A stretch of DNA of 64,000 nucleotides from Hymenobacter sp. PAMC 26628 (GTDB lineage Bacteria > Bacteroidota > Bacteroidia > Cytophagales > Hymenobacteraceae): assembly GCF_001562275.1 (NCBI RefSeq), contig NZ_CP014304.1:4278001-4342000 (forward strand), in the 5' to 3' direction. The translations under genes and the position numbers were made by a program. The notes beneath the pieces are model-generated. The model made no database searches, had not been told where the DNA came from, and saw only the letters and a program-made list of their open reading frames with translations. Shown piece by piece: positions 1-8,608 of this stretch; the stretch's first letter is position 1; the number at the start of each line of letters is the position of its first letter.

Positions 1-499
1 TAATTTCTTTTGTGGAGAAGGCCAATAGTATTTCGCCTTTCATCGTCGGGGTATCGAAGTCCGCATGCTTGACAACCATTGAATTATCAGAGACCACGGC
101 CATATCAATTTTCTTCTGATCCGGGTAAGTCTTAAAAACGTTTTTAATTGTTTGGTAAGTAGCATGGTTCGCGTCCCAGACGGTGTCAATCTGGATTAAG
201 CTTACAAACCGTAAGAGGGGATCCTTCTTCACAAAATCCATGGCGATTTGGACGCCCTGGAAATTTTGTTCAGTCATGGCAATTTTTACCCCGAGGGCCA
301 CGGTGTTAGCTTGATTCTGAACGTCTTTATTGAAATTATTCAGCAGCGTTTTTCCCTGAATAGCGGGAAGATAAAATAAGACAAAAAAGGAGAATAATAA
401 TACAATCGACGTTACCGTCATCCAAATTTTAGTCTTGACCGTTAGACGAATGTGTCGCAGAACGGAAAAAGGCAAGGATGTCGATGTGCTAGTCAACAT
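1..499 (-). CDS. Membrane-anchored sensor protein, N-terminal part only (runs off the left edge)
   Basis: The reverse strand reads from an ATG at 499 to base 1 without a stop, giving about 166 residues. A short cytoplasmic start is followed by one hydrophobic segment at about residues 26-45 and then a periplasmic-looking domain rich in polar residues. This is the usual front end of a histidine kinase, cyclase or chemoreceptor, but the output domain lies outside the window, so the class cannot be decided. It starts 36 bases after the stop of the phosphate-binding-like gene and is probably the third gene of that operon. The DNA is AT-rich compared with most of the window. A periplasmic ligand handed over by the neighbouring small binding protein is a reasonable guess, not a demonstrated role. 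Confidence 0.6.
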   Translation of the reverse strand, partial: MLTSTSTSLPFSVLRHIRLTVKTKIWMTVTSIVLLFSFFVLFYLPAIQGKTLLNNFNKDVQNQANTVALGVKIAMTEQNFQGVQIAMDFVKKDPLLRFVSLIQIDTVWDANHATYQTIKNVFKTYPDQKKIDMAVVSDNSMVVKHADFDTPTMKGEILLAFSTKEI

Positions 500-535
500 G
501 AAAAATATCGATTTAAAGCCGAAAGGATAAAGCTT

Positions 536-982
536 TTATAAAAACCTTTTCCCGTCAATGAGAACGATTTTATTGTTGGCAGCCGGGTGGACAATTACTC
601 CAATAGCCCCATTGTTTTGAGAAACAAATTCTTCCAATTCACTTTCCGAATTGAAAAAATTAGGTGCATCTGCTTTGCCCTGAAATACCAGCGCCAGCCA
701 GTATTTATTTAATTCGTTCGCGCTCATATTATAGATTTTTTTGCTGGTATCAACACCAATAGGCGTACTGCTTTTAAGTAACGCAATAACTACTTTGGTA
801 CCATCGGGCCACCGTAACTTTTCTCCTCGCATAGTTGATTTCAGCTGAGCCAGCTTCATTTCCGTGGGTACCCCCTTGCCATTGGCAATTATCACCAAGT
901 TCAGGTCCTGCGAACTTGCTGATAAATGACAAAGTATGCTGATGATGAAAGTATTAATAAGAAATCGCCAAATCCAAGTCAT
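536..982 (-). CDS. Small periplasmic phosphate-binding-like (PstS/PBP-like) protein
   Basis: The product is about 148 residues with an N-terminal signal peptide ending near LSASSQ. The mature part matches the short PstS-like substrate-binding fold: an early segment KLAQLKSTMRGEKLRWPDGT, a middle NELNKYWLALVFQGKADAP and a GAIGVI segment near the end, all landmarks of that family. It is much shorter than a transporter-linked PstS (about 300 residues), so it is more likely a sensor accessory than a transport component. I chose the ATG at 982 because the longer version needs a TTG and puts ten polar residues before the signal peptide. The gene begins 13 bases after the porin stop and is followed by a membrane sensor. 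Ligand identity is inferred. Confidence 0.7.
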   Translation of the reverse strand: MTWIWRFLINTFIISILCHLSASSQDLNLVIIANGKGVPTEMKLAQLKSTMRGEKLRWPDGTKVVIALLKSSTPIGVDTSKKIYNMSANELNKYWLALVFQGKADAPNFFNSESELEEFVSQNNGAIGVIVHPAANNKIVLIDGKRFL

Positions 983-995
983 AAACAATGGTAGT

Positions 996-2042
996 TTAAA
1001 ATCCGACTGCAACCTGGAAAATGATGTTGTCTGAATTATTGTACATGCGGGTCTTTACGTGCTGGTATTCAAGCTTAAACACGGCTAAGTAACTTAACTC
1101 GTACCGCACGCCTCCCACGAAGGAGCGCGTATTGTTGTCCAAAAAATACACTTCCTTATTACTGTACCGGATGTCATCCACTCTGACGTAGGGAATGACT
1201 TTATCAGTAATTCTGAGTCCTGCATACGCGTAAGAAGCGAGTGCTCTTTGCGCTCCTAGGCTATCGGATTTGTTGACGGCCATGCTGCTCTCCACCAGTA
1301 ATTCAAACTTCTTGGAGAAAATGGAGTCGTTATAATACACCGAAGCCGTCATGATATCCTGATTTATTCTACTAAGTGCTATCGTGTTAATGCCGGTCGT
1401 ATGATTTTGGATCGTGCTCCCTTTCGAGATTACATCGTGGTACAGGGAAGCACCAAGGCGCAAGCCATCGGAGGGCTTTACGTGCACCGCCAGGGTAACT
1501 GACTTAAACATATTGTTATCTTCCGCATCTCCCGAACCCAGGCCATTGCCAAGCATCGCATTGTAGCCGAAGCGCAGTCGACCCAAGTTCTGCCCTTGTA
1601 AACTGATGCCAGTCGTGTGAAGTGGAATAAAACCCTCCGCAAACAACAAGGGCCGGTCAACCGTTGGGAAGAAGACCTTGCCGTGGTGGTAAGTGTCATT
1701 CCAATAATTGATAGGTGTGTGATGCTTACCAATCAACACGCTATGGTTACCCCAGTAATTATACTTTAAAATAATGCGCTCGATGCTGATATTAAAATCA
1801 GTAGGTGAATCCGGTGAATACTTAAAAATTGTTTCTCCTAAAAAAGACAGCCGCTGGGTTATTTCGGAGGTGATAAATAAATCTTCCTCTCCAAACCCAA
1901 AATTTATTTTTCCTTTTTGATAAAAAGTAGAGATATCCGCAAACCCCCTGATTTGGGTTCTTTGGGCCGCGGAGCGTTGCATAGAAGTTAGCAGTAGGCT
2001 AATAAGTAAAAAAAGTACTCGTGCATAATGCTTGTTTTTCAT
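996..2042 (-). CDS. Porin-like outer-membrane beta-barrel protein
   Basis: The protein is about 348 residues. It starts with a clear signal peptide (MKNKHYARVLFLLISLLL, cleavage after RSAAQ) and continues with alternating beta-strand sequence ending in a terminal aromatic residue (VAVGF), as expected for an outer-membrane barrel. Translation could begin upstream at 2153, but the extra 37 residues would precede the signal peptide, so the ATG at 2042 is preferred. It is the first gene of a three-gene minus-strand group with a phosphate-binding-like protein and a membrane sensor. Low GC and an AT-rich third codon position set it apart from most genes here. The substrate is unknown. Confidence 0.65.
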   Translation of the reverse strand: MKNKHYARVLFLLISLLLTSMQRSAAQRTQIRGFADISTFYQKGKINFGFGEEDLFITSEITQRLSFLGETIFKYSPDSPTDFNISIERIILKYNYWGNHSVLIGKHHTPINYWNDTYHHGKVFFPTVDRPLLFAEGFIPLHTTGISLQGQNLGRLRFGYNAMLGNGLGSGDAEDNNMFKSVTLAVHVKPSDGLRLGASLYHDVISKGSTIQNHTTGINTIALSRINQDIMTASVYYNDSIFSKKFELLVESSMAVNKSDSLGAQRALASYAYAGLRITDKVIPYVRVDDIRYSNKEVYFLDNNTRSFVGGVRYELSYLAVFKLEYQHVKTRMYNNSDNIIFQVAVGF

Positions 2043-3107
2043 AATCAATCCGTTCTTTTTTACTATTGCGGGCTCAAAGGAGAATAATGGGAGCAAAGTG
2101 TTGAATCTTATTGCCGGGCTCGGGACAAGTTGCTCATCGGCGATGACCTCCAAAGCCCTTGCGCAGAATAAAGCAGCACCCTAAAGTAGCTGCCACCCCT
2201 ACGGGCCCCTACTGGGCTTCCGCAACAGAGATGCGCAGGAAGGGCGGTGGGAGCTCGAGGGTGTGCCGGCATCTGGCAATGGTGTGAGCCCGCAAGAAAA
2301 CGAATTGAGCTTATAGTGATGGTCAATCCTCCAGTACCGCGGCGAGTAGTTAAGCTATGCGAGCGGCTGCGTACTAGACATGGCCTGCCCGCGACGCTTA
2401 AGAGCCCGAGCCGCCCGGTTGGGCGCCACACCTAACGCGACCGCAGATCAGCGCTCGTGACCTAGCCTGGGCCCAGGGCAGCAGGACCTGGGAGCAGCCG
2501 TTGCGCTCGCTAGCGTGCGCTTGGTCCACCTGGCACGGACCAAGCGTCACTGCCGTGGTTAGGCAACTGTGAGCTAGGGGAGAGGCAATGAAGTAGAAAG
2601 TTATCATAGGTAGCAAGTGCAACCGGCTGGGATAGGAAGCTCAAGGGCTCATCAGCTCGTAAAGCCGGCCGTAAGTAAGTGATAATGAAAGCTGCAAGCA
2701 GCCTCGCTTCAAAGATAGGGGAAATGATGGGTCGACAGTACCGTCTCAATATGCCAAGTAATTTTCTATTCTAACTTCCTATCGTGCTATGCAACCCACC
2801 GCTAGTCTGTGCCCAAGCATCTAGAAACCACCAAGCGCTTAATGGCGGCGCCTAAGCATCCGCCGCGGCGCGCAGATTTCGGTCGCCGATAAATTGGAGC
2901 CAGCCGGCGATATTCATATCTTCTTGAATGAAAGCCCGGTCCTCTAGCTTCAGGTAGTCAAAGAAAGTCTTTCATTTCTCAGCTAGCGATGTAGACTTCC
3001 CTAACAAGCGAGCCAGTTAGAAGCAGAGGAAAGTGAGTTTGAACTATCTCGCAACCACTGTCTGATTCATTAATTCTTAGCAGCCATTGCACTCCAATTC
3101 AGGGCCC
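2043..3107. other. Long gene-poor region with decayed coding sequence
   Basis: About 1,065 bases separate the porin start from the stop of the sugar-dehydrogenase-like gene. The open frames inside are short, overlap on both strands and show no recognisable domain or signal peptide. The composition is mixed rather than uniformly GC-rich. One stretch on the minus strand (2852-2995) reads like the tail of a real protein interrupted by a stop. The upstream part (2043-2110) must contain the porin promoter, though no good -33/-7 pair was seen. I infer a graveyard of one or more mobile or accessory genes. Confidence 0.5.
2852..2995 (-). pseudogene. Remnant C-terminus of an unidentified protein
   Basis: Reading leftwards from about 2995, one frame gives GKSTSLAEK, a TGA stop, then KTFFDYLKLEDRAFIQEDMN and a further 17 protein-like residues ending in RAAADA before a TAG at 2852. 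The composition is typical of a soluble helical protein, and restoring the TGA to TGG would give a continuous frame. Upstream the reading shifts frame again and soon meets more stops. I do not recognise the family; a transposase or another accessory protein is possible. The call rests only on amino-acid composition. Confidence 0.3.
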
Positions 3108-4496
3108 CTACTCCACACTCAGCGGCTTGGTGGCGGTGCCGGCGGCGGTGGCCACGGCCACTAGGTAGCGGCCGGCGGGCAGGCCGGCCAGGTCGAGGGT
3201 GGCGGTGAGGCCCGGCACGGACTGCTCGCGCAGGCGGCGGCCCAGCAGGTCGCAGATGGTGACGTGGGCCCCCGGGGCGAGCAGCGTTAGGCTGGCCTGC
3301 TGGCGGGCGGGATTGGGGAAAATCTCGAACTTGACGGCCGCGGCGTTGCGGTTGGCCGTGGGCATGTAGGCCCGGTTTTCGAGCACCAGGATGCGGTCGT
3401 CGGTAGCAGCGGGGGTGCCGCGGCCGTCGCGGTTGCTGGTGCCCACGTACACCCGGCCGTCGGGCGACACGCACAGGCTGCGCAGCCGGCCAAAGTCCGT
3501 CAGGAACTCGTTGCGGGCGGTGATGGTGGCGCCGGTGGCGTCCAGGGGCATCTGCACGAGGCGGCGGCCGCCCAGGGCCGCCACCAGCAGGCTACCGCGC
3601 CAGCCCGGAATGGCGGGGTGGTCGTAGTACTTCAGCGCGGCTGGGGCGATGGTGGGCGTCCAGGTGGTGAGGGGCTCGCGCACGTTGTTGGCGGTGCAGA
3701 AGGCGGCCTCGGCGGGCAAGTTGCAGAGGCCCTCCACGGTGGGCCAGCCGTAGTTGCGGCCCACCTCAATCTTGTTGATTTCATCGTCGTTGCTGGGGCC
3801 GTGCTCCGAGCTATAAATGCGGCTATTGGCCAGCTGCACAATGCCTTGGGGGTTGCGGTGGCCCAGCGTGTACACGTAGCTGCCGGGCGTGGGATTGTCG
3901 GCCGGGATGCTGCCGTCGAGGTTCAGGCGCAGGATTTTGCCGTTCAGCGAAGCCCGGTTCTGGGCTTCGGAGGCTTGCAGCGCGTCGCCGGTGGTCATCA
4001 AGATGGTGCGGTCGGGCAGGATGAGCAGGCGCGAGCCACTGTGGTTGGTGGTGGCCACGATGCCGCCCAGCAGCACCAGCGGCTCCCCCAGCGTGCCCGC
4101 CGCGGCCGCGTAGGTGAGGCGCACCAGCTTCTCCTTCAGCACCCCCTGCTCGGTGTAGTTGTACACCACGTACACGTAGGGCTGGGTGGCAAAATCGGGG
4201 TGTAGGGCCATGCCCAGCAGGCCGCTTTCGTTGTTCTGCGTCACGTCGGCGATGGTGAGCAGCGGCAGCAGCGCCCCGGTGCTGGGGTTGATGCGACTGA
4301 TGCGCCCGGCGCGCTCGGTGGCCCACAGGAAGTTATCGGGGCCCCAAACCAGTTCCCAAAGCGTGGCCAGCCCGGGCGTCAGCTCCGACACCGTGACGGT
4401 GGCCGTGCCCACCGGAAACGTGGCCAGTGCCGGCGCCTGGGCCCGGGCGGCCAGCATATTTCCGGCCAGCATGGTGGTAAACAACGCTTTTTTCAT
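3108..4496 (-). CDS. Secreted PQQ-dependent glucose/sorbosone dehydrogenase-like protein with T9SS sorting domain
   Basis: The 462-residue product has a signal peptide (about 1-20), then a six-bladed propeller of the glucose/sorbosone dehydrogenase family (about 35-375). Family landmarks are visible: NESGLLGMALHPDF at 89-102, the catalytic-type His in NHSG at 151-154, GHRNPQG at 212-218 and SEHGPSNDDEIN at 230-241. These enzymes oxidise aldose sugars with PQQ in the periplasm or outside the cell. The last 75 residues (FEIFPNPARQ onward) are a type A T9SS C-terminal domain, so the enzyme is probably exported across the outer membrane. The gene stands alone; no PQQ synthesis genes lie nearby. 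Substrate and cofactor use are inferred from family. Confidence 0.85.
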   Translation of the reverse strand: MKKALFTTMLAGNMLAARAQAPALATFPVGTATVTVSELTPGLATLWELVWGPDNFLWATERAGRISRINPSTGALLPLLTIADVTQNNESGLLGMALHPDFATQPYVYVVYNYTEQGVLKEKLVRLTYAAAAGTLGEPLVLLGGIVATTNHSGSRLLILPDRTILMTTGDALQASEAQNRASLNGKILRLNLDGSIPADNPTPGSYVYTLGHRNPQGIVQLANSRIYSSEHGPSNDDEINKIEVGRNYGWPTVEGLCNLPAEAAFCTANNVREPLTTWTPTIAPAALKYYDHPAIPGWRGSLLVAALGGRRLVQMPLDATGATITARNEFLTDFGRLRSLCVSPDGRVYVGTSNRDGRGTPAATDDRILVLENRAYMPTANRNAAAVKFEIFPNPARQQASLTLLAPGAHVTICDLLGRRLREQSVPGLTATLDLAGLPAGRYLVAVATAAGTATKPLSVE

Positions 4497-4681
4497 CGGG
4501 AAATGATAACGAATCGGAGAATAATAACCCTTTCGGCGTCAAATATATACAGGCTATCGATTACATGTACGCTTTACCCAAAATTGTGGTTGGTGCAATT
4601 GTGCAATGCCCCCAGCCGCGCCGCCGTGCCGCGGCCAGCTAAAAACCCCCATGAGTACCAGACCGGCACGCCCCGGGGCCC

Positions 4682-5284
4682 CTATTTGGCGGGGCTCGTC
4701 CACTGGCTCCCACTTATGCGGAAGCGCCAGGGCAGCGCCGCGGCTTCCGCACCGGCGTAGGCCAGGCCCACGCGGGCGCTGGCCAGCACGTCGGCGTCGG
4801 TCACCGTTTCGCCGTGGTCTTCAAACCATAATACGCTGCCATCCAGCGCCGTGCCGCTGAGAGCGGGCGTGATGCCCAGCGCCTGGGTGAGCACGCCGGG
4901 GCCCGCGGTGAGGGACCGGGCGGGGGCCCCCAGGCCGCGGCGGCGCAGCATCTCTTCGATGCCCACCAGCGGCTCCACGGCCCGGATCAACACCGTGTCG
5001 GGGTGGGTAGCGTCGTGGGTGGCGATGTTGAAAAGGGCATGGCGGTCATACACGGTGTAGATGTAGGCGTGGCCCCCGGGCACGTACAAGGCGCTGGCCT
5101 GCTGGTGCTTGCGTTGCAGGTGCATGGTCATCGAGTTGTCGCCTTCGTGACGATAGGCCTCGGTTTCGACCACCCGGCCGGCGGTTATCACCCCATCCAC
5201 GTTGGTGTACAAGTGCTTGCCCAGCAGCTCGCGGGCAATTTGCAGCACGTCGGGCCGCTGGTAGAACTCCAAACCTAGCTTCAT
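4682..5284 (-). CDS. DNA-3-methyladenine (alkyladenine) glycosylase, AAG/MPG family
   Basis: The product is 200 residues, the usual bacterial length. It removes alkylated purines from DNA to start base-excision repair. The VVETEAY segment (39-43) holds the catalytic Glu, equivalent to Glu125 of the human enzyme, followed by Tyr43. His55 probably stacks on the flipped base. In YDRHALFN (79-86) a His stands where the human enzyme has the intercalating Tyr, a common bacterial variation. The segment RSLTAGPGVLTQALGI matches the conserved substrate-pocket region. It is a minus-strand gene between two other minus-strand genes and is separated from the upstream one by a perfect palindrome. Confidence 0.87.
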   Translation of the reverse strand: MKLGLEFYQRPDVLQIARELLGKHLYTNVDGVITAGRVVETEAYRHEGDNSMTMHLQRKHQQASALYVPGGHAYIYTVYDRHALFNIATHDATHPDTVLIRAVEPLVGIEEMLRRRGLGAPARSLTAGPGVLTQALGITPALSGTALDGSVLWFEDHGETVTDADVLASARVGLAYAGAEAAALPWRFRISGSQWTSPAK

Positions 5285-5312
5285 ACCGCTTCCATACGGC
5301 TGGGGTAGAGGC

Positions 5313-5368
5313 CAGTTAAAAGTGAAGGGTTAAATTTTTTGCTGTTTTTAACCCTTCACTTTTAACTG
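5313..5368. repeat. Perfect 22-bp inverted repeat between genes
   Basis: Arms 5313-5334 and 5347-5368 are exact reverse complements (core AAAAGTGAAGGGTTAAA), separated by a T-rich 12-base loop. The element fills most of the gap between the CarboxypepD gene and the glycosylase gene. It could fold as a terminator on either strand, but it also resembles the other long intergenic palindromes of this window in layout while differing in sequence. Confidence 0.85.
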
Positions 5369-5380
5369 ACTCCTGGGGCC

Positions 5381-7339
5381 CTACCGTGGCCGGTACAGCA
5401 GCCCAAAGCCGAACGTGAGCCGGCCGGGCTGCCACGGCGCGCCGGTGGCCGGCTGGCCGTTCACGCGCAGGGTGGCGTCGGCGGCGGGCAGGTCGAGCGT
5501 GGCGGCGCTGCGGCTGAGCCAGAAGCCGCTGCGCTCGTCGAGGGCCAGCTGGGTGCGGGTGCGCGGGAAGAGCAGGTAACCCGCGTCGGCCACCAGCTCC
5601 AGGTGGTGGCTCAGCTCCACACCCAGGCCCAGCTTGGGTTGCAGGGCCCCGGTGGTGGTTTGCAAGGTCAGGCCAATTTCGTCGGCTTTGAAGGCCGTGC
5701 CGGCCACGCGCAGGCCGGCGTCGGGGTTATGGTAGGGCCCCAGGTCGCGGCCCACGCTCTGGCGGAAGTATGTTAGCCCTGACCGCGCAAAAATGGGCCG
5801 GCGGCGCGGGTTGAGGTTGCGCTCGTAGGCCAGGCCGCCTTCCCAACCGCTGCCGCCCAGCGGCTCGAAGCCACTGCGCGAGCCCAGGCGCAGCCACCAC
5901 CCGCCCACGGCGTTGTACTCGTAAGAGAAACCGTACCAATACGTTGTGCTTTGCGCCCGGAGTTCCGCCGAGCCCAGCGCCTGAAACCCCGAACCCGCTG
6001 GCGCAAACCCCGCCTGCACCGCGCCGCCCGCTACCGCCACTGGCCAGCCGCCCACCAGGTAGCCGTAGCGCAGCCGGCTCGGGCGGCGCACCGGCGCGGC
6101 CGGTGCGGCAGGGGCCCCCGCAACGGGCCCCGGGGCCCCGGCCGCGGCAGGCACCGGCGCGGCCGCCCGGCGCAGGGCCTGCTGTACGGCCGCGGGCGGC
6201 ACCAGCGTGGTTTGGCGCTGCCAAAACGTGGAGTCGTAAGGCACCGGGTTTTCCAGGTACACGTCGCGGTACTGGGCGCGGGCCGCGTAGCCGGGCCGGA
6301 GCCCCTGAGCGGTGTCGATACCCGTCGTCAGGTACTCCACCAGCACACTAATAGGCGCTTTGTTGCCCAGCCGCGGGCGGCCTTGGGTGCGGTGCCAGGC
6401 GCTTTTGAGGTACCAGCGGCCGGCGTAGGGCTGGTAATCGGCGCGGCTGGCGCGCTCCTCGATGGCCACGGCCACCTGGCTTTCGTGGCGCAGGCCGGCC
6501 GGCGTGCGGTGCCACTCGGCCCGCAAAAAGGCGTAGCTGTTCTCCTCAATAAAAAGCCGGCCCGCAAAATTGGCCCGCGCGGCGCGGCCTGGTTTGGGGG
6601 CAAAAGCAATGACGTACACCGGCCGGCCCCGGAACGTGGTTTGCGGCAGCAGCCGGTAGTCGTAGTCGCGGAAGTGGGCAGGGTTGATGAAGGCCGCGCG
6701 GCGGTGCACAAAATCGAGCTGGTGCGGCACGAAGGGGCCCCCGTACCAATTGTGGTCAGCGGTGCCGGGGGCCCGCAGCTCCACCTTGCGCGACTCCCGG
6801 ATTTCCACCGCCCCGTCGTCGCCCGGGTGCTGGTAGCCAGCCTGGTACACGGTCAGCAAGCCCTCGGCAAAATATTGGTACTGGCTGCTGTCGCCCAGCA
6901 CGTTTTCGGCCTCGCGGTAGAAGCCCGTGAGGCGCGCGGGCCGCATCGGGTAGTTGCGCGGAATGCGCGCCACCGCCGCCCGGATAATGCCCATCACGGA
7001 GCTGGTCACCGTCACCTCGCCCAGCGCGGCGGGGCTGATTTGCAGGCGAATAAGCAGCCCGGGGCCCGGCAGCGGCGGCAGCGCCTGGGTGTACTTGCGG
7101 TAGCCAAGCAGCGCCACTTCCAGCGGCTCGTGCTGGTAGGCGGGCGGAATGTTAAGCGTGAAAATGCCGTCGACGTTGGTGCTGGTGCCCAAGCGGTTAC
7201 CGGCCACGCCCACTTGCGCGTTGGGTACTGGCTGGCCGGTTTCGGCGTCTACCACGCGGCCGCGCAGCTCGGCGGAACCCTGGGCCCAAGCGGGCCCAGC
7301 CAATAGCAGCAGTAGGAGGGCAATCAGAAATCCGCGCAT
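5381..7339 (-). CDS. CarboxypepD-regulatory-like exported protein (outer-membrane associated)
   Basis: The product is 652 residues. A signal peptide (about 1-19) precedes a carboxypeptidase-D regulatory-like beta-sandwich (about 24-105, with LRGRVVDAETGQPVPNAQV). A conserved segment then reads IIRAAVARIPRNYPMRPARL followed by TGFYRE, and a similar one occurs in the second half of the protein encoded at 33646-36261. A Pro/Ala-rich linker (about 395-420) leads into a C-terminal beta-rich part that looks like outer-membrane strands. Proteins of this type are common in Bacteroidota and usually have no assigned function. The gene is a lone minus-strand unit, preceded by a 42-bp inverted repeat. 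Confidence 0.7.
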   Translation of the reverse strand: MRGFLIALLLLLLAGPAWAQGSAELRGRVVDAETGQPVPNAQVGVAGNRLGTSTNVDGIFTLNIPPAYQHEPLEVALLGYRKYTQALPPLPGPGLLIRLQISPAALGEVTVTSSVMGIIRAAVARIPRNYPMRPARLTGFYREAENVLGDSSQYQYFAEGLLTVYQAGYQHPGDDGAVEIRESRKVELRAPGTADHNWYGGPFVPHQLDFVHRRAAFINPAHFRDYDYRLLPQTTFRGRPVYVIAFAPKPGRAARANFAGRLFIEENSYAFLRAEWHRTPAGLRHESQVAVAIEERASRADYQPYAGRWYLKSAWHRTQGRPRLGNKAPISVLVEYLTTGIDTAQGLRPGYAARAQYRDVYLENPVPYDSTFWQRQTTLVPPAAVQQALRRAAAPVPAAAGAPGPVAGAPAAPAAPVRRPSRLRYGYLVGGWPVAVAGGAVQAGFAPAGSGFQALGSAELRAQSTTYWYGFSYEYNAVGGWWLRLGSRSGFEPLGGSGWEGGLAYERNLNPRRRPIFARSGLTYFRQSVGRDLGPYHNPDAGLRVAGTAFKADEIGLTLQTTTGALQPKLGLGVELSHHLELVADAGYLLFPRTRTQLALDERSGFWLSRSAATLDLPAADATLRVNGQPATGAPWQPGRLTFGFGLLYRPR

Positions 7340-7348
7340 ACGGCTAAA

Positions 7349-7502
7349 TGTAGCGTGAACTCTGCGAGTCCGCGCGTTTCGCTTCGCCCTACCAATTATC
7401 GGGCAGCGCCGTGGACGCTATGGGTCCGCGCGGTTAAACGGTCGCCAAACGATGAACGGCAGGACGAAGCGAAACACGCGGACTCGCAGAGTCCACGCTA
7501 CA
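7349..7502. repeat. Long inverted repeat with 42-bp arms (family III)
   Basis: Arms 7349-7390 and 7461-7502 are reverse complements with only a few mismatches (core CTCTGCGAGTCCGCG, then GTTTCGCTTCG). The 70-base centre is not obviously palindromic. The element exactly fills the gap between the asd stop and the start of the next minus-strand gene, so it may end asd transcripts. No transposase frame or obvious target duplication is present. Confidence 0.85.
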
Positions 7503-7504
7503 GA

Positions 7505-8500
7505 TTATCCTACCAACTTATTCGCTACCAGGTACTCGGCGATTTGCACGGCGTTGGTGGCGGCGCCTTTGCGCAGGTTGTCGGCCACCACCCACATGTT
7601 CAGGGTGCAGCCCTGGGTTTCGTCGCGGCGCAGGCGGCCCACCAGCACGGCGTCGCGGCCGTGGCTGTCTTTGGGCATGGGGTAGAGGTTCTGGCTCGGC
7701 TCATCCACCAGCTCCACACCGGCGGTGTGGCGCAAGATGGCGCGCACCTCGGCCAGGGCAAACTCCTTGTGGAACTGCACGTTCAGGGCCTCCGAGTGGC
7801 CGCCCATCACGGGGATGCGCACGCAGGTGGCCGTCACCTGGATGCTGTTGTCGCCCATGATTTTCTTGGTTTCGTGCACCATTTTCATCTCCTCCTTGGT
7901 GTAGCCGTTCTCCTCGAACACGTCGATGTGGGGCAGCACGTTCAGGTCGATGGGGTGCGGGTAGGCGGGGTTGCGGGCGGTTTGGCCGGCGCGCTCCTCC
8001 AGGAGCTGGTCCACGGCTTTTTTGCCGGTGCCGGTCACGCTCTGGTAGGTACTCACCACGATGCGCTGCAAGCCGTAAGCCTTGTGCAAGTCATTCAGGG
8101 CCACCACCATCTGGATAGTCGAGCAGTTGGGGTTGGCGATGATTTTATCGGCGGCCGTGAGGGTGCTGGCGTTGATTTCGGGCACCACGAGCTTCTTGGT
8201 GGGGTCCATGCGCCAGGCCGAGGAATTGTCGACCACGGTGGTGCCCACGGCGGCGAAGCGCGGGGCGTGCTCCTTGGAAACCGAGCCGCCGGCCGAGAAA
8301 ATGGCGATGTCGGGCCGGGCCGCGATGGCGTCGTCCATGCTCACCACGGGGTAGTCTTTGCCTTGGAAGTGAACCAGTTGGCCCACCGATTTGGCCGAGG
8401 CCACGGGCAGCAGCTCGGTGAGGGGGAAATGGCGCTCGGCCAGCACTTTCAGCAGCTCGGTGCCCACCAGGCCGGTGGCACCCACGATGGCAAGTTTCAT
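7505..8500 (-). CDS. asd: Aspartate-semialdehyde dehydrogenase
   Basis: The 331-residue enzyme reduces aspartyl phosphate to aspartate semialdehyde, the branch point to lysine, threonine, methionine and diaminopimelate. The NADP-binding loop GATGLVGTELL lies at residues 7-17, the active-site Cys126 in NPNCSTIQM, and the catalytic His235 in GGHSEALN. The start at 8500 gives the canonical MKLAIVGATG beginning; the longer frame from 8563 adds only basic filler. A GACCTTTG hexamer-like -7 box on this strand at 8551-8558 fits this start. The gene is divergent from the large exported protein at 8609. Confidence 0.95.
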   Translation of the reverse strand: MKLAIVGATGLVGTELLKVLAERHFPLTELLPVASAKSVGQLVHFQGKDYPVVSMDDAIAARPDIAIFSAGGSVSKEHAPRFAAVGTTVVDNSSAWRMDPTKKLVVPEINASTLTAADKIIANPNCSTIQMVVALNDLHKAYGLQRIVVSTYQSVTGTGKKAVDQLLEERAGQTARNPAYPHPIDLNVLPHIDVFEENGYTKEEMKMVHETKKIMGDNSIQVTATCVRIPVMGGHSEALNVQFHKEFALAEVRAILRHTAGVELVDEPSQNLYPMPKDSHGRDAVLVGRLRRDETQGCTLNMWVVADNLRKGAATNAVQIAEYLVANKLVG

Positions 8501-8608
8501 GGAGGTAATCAGGGGGTTGAAGGGGCGCGCAAACCGGCGCGCGCACCGGGCAAAGGTCGCCAAAAATGGGTTACATTCGACGCTAATACCCTTTTAGTCC
8601 GCTTATTA

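Noticed and set aside
5951..7306. Long plus-strand open frame of about 451 codons opposite the CarboxypepD gene
   Set aside because: It is Arg/His/Val-rich with no domain and mirrors codon use of the minus-strand gene; a GC-rich antisense shadow.
7355..8608. N-terminal extension of the lamin-tail protein by 418 residues
   Set aside because: The extension runs antisense to asd, is low-complexity, and a proper signal peptide begins at 8609.
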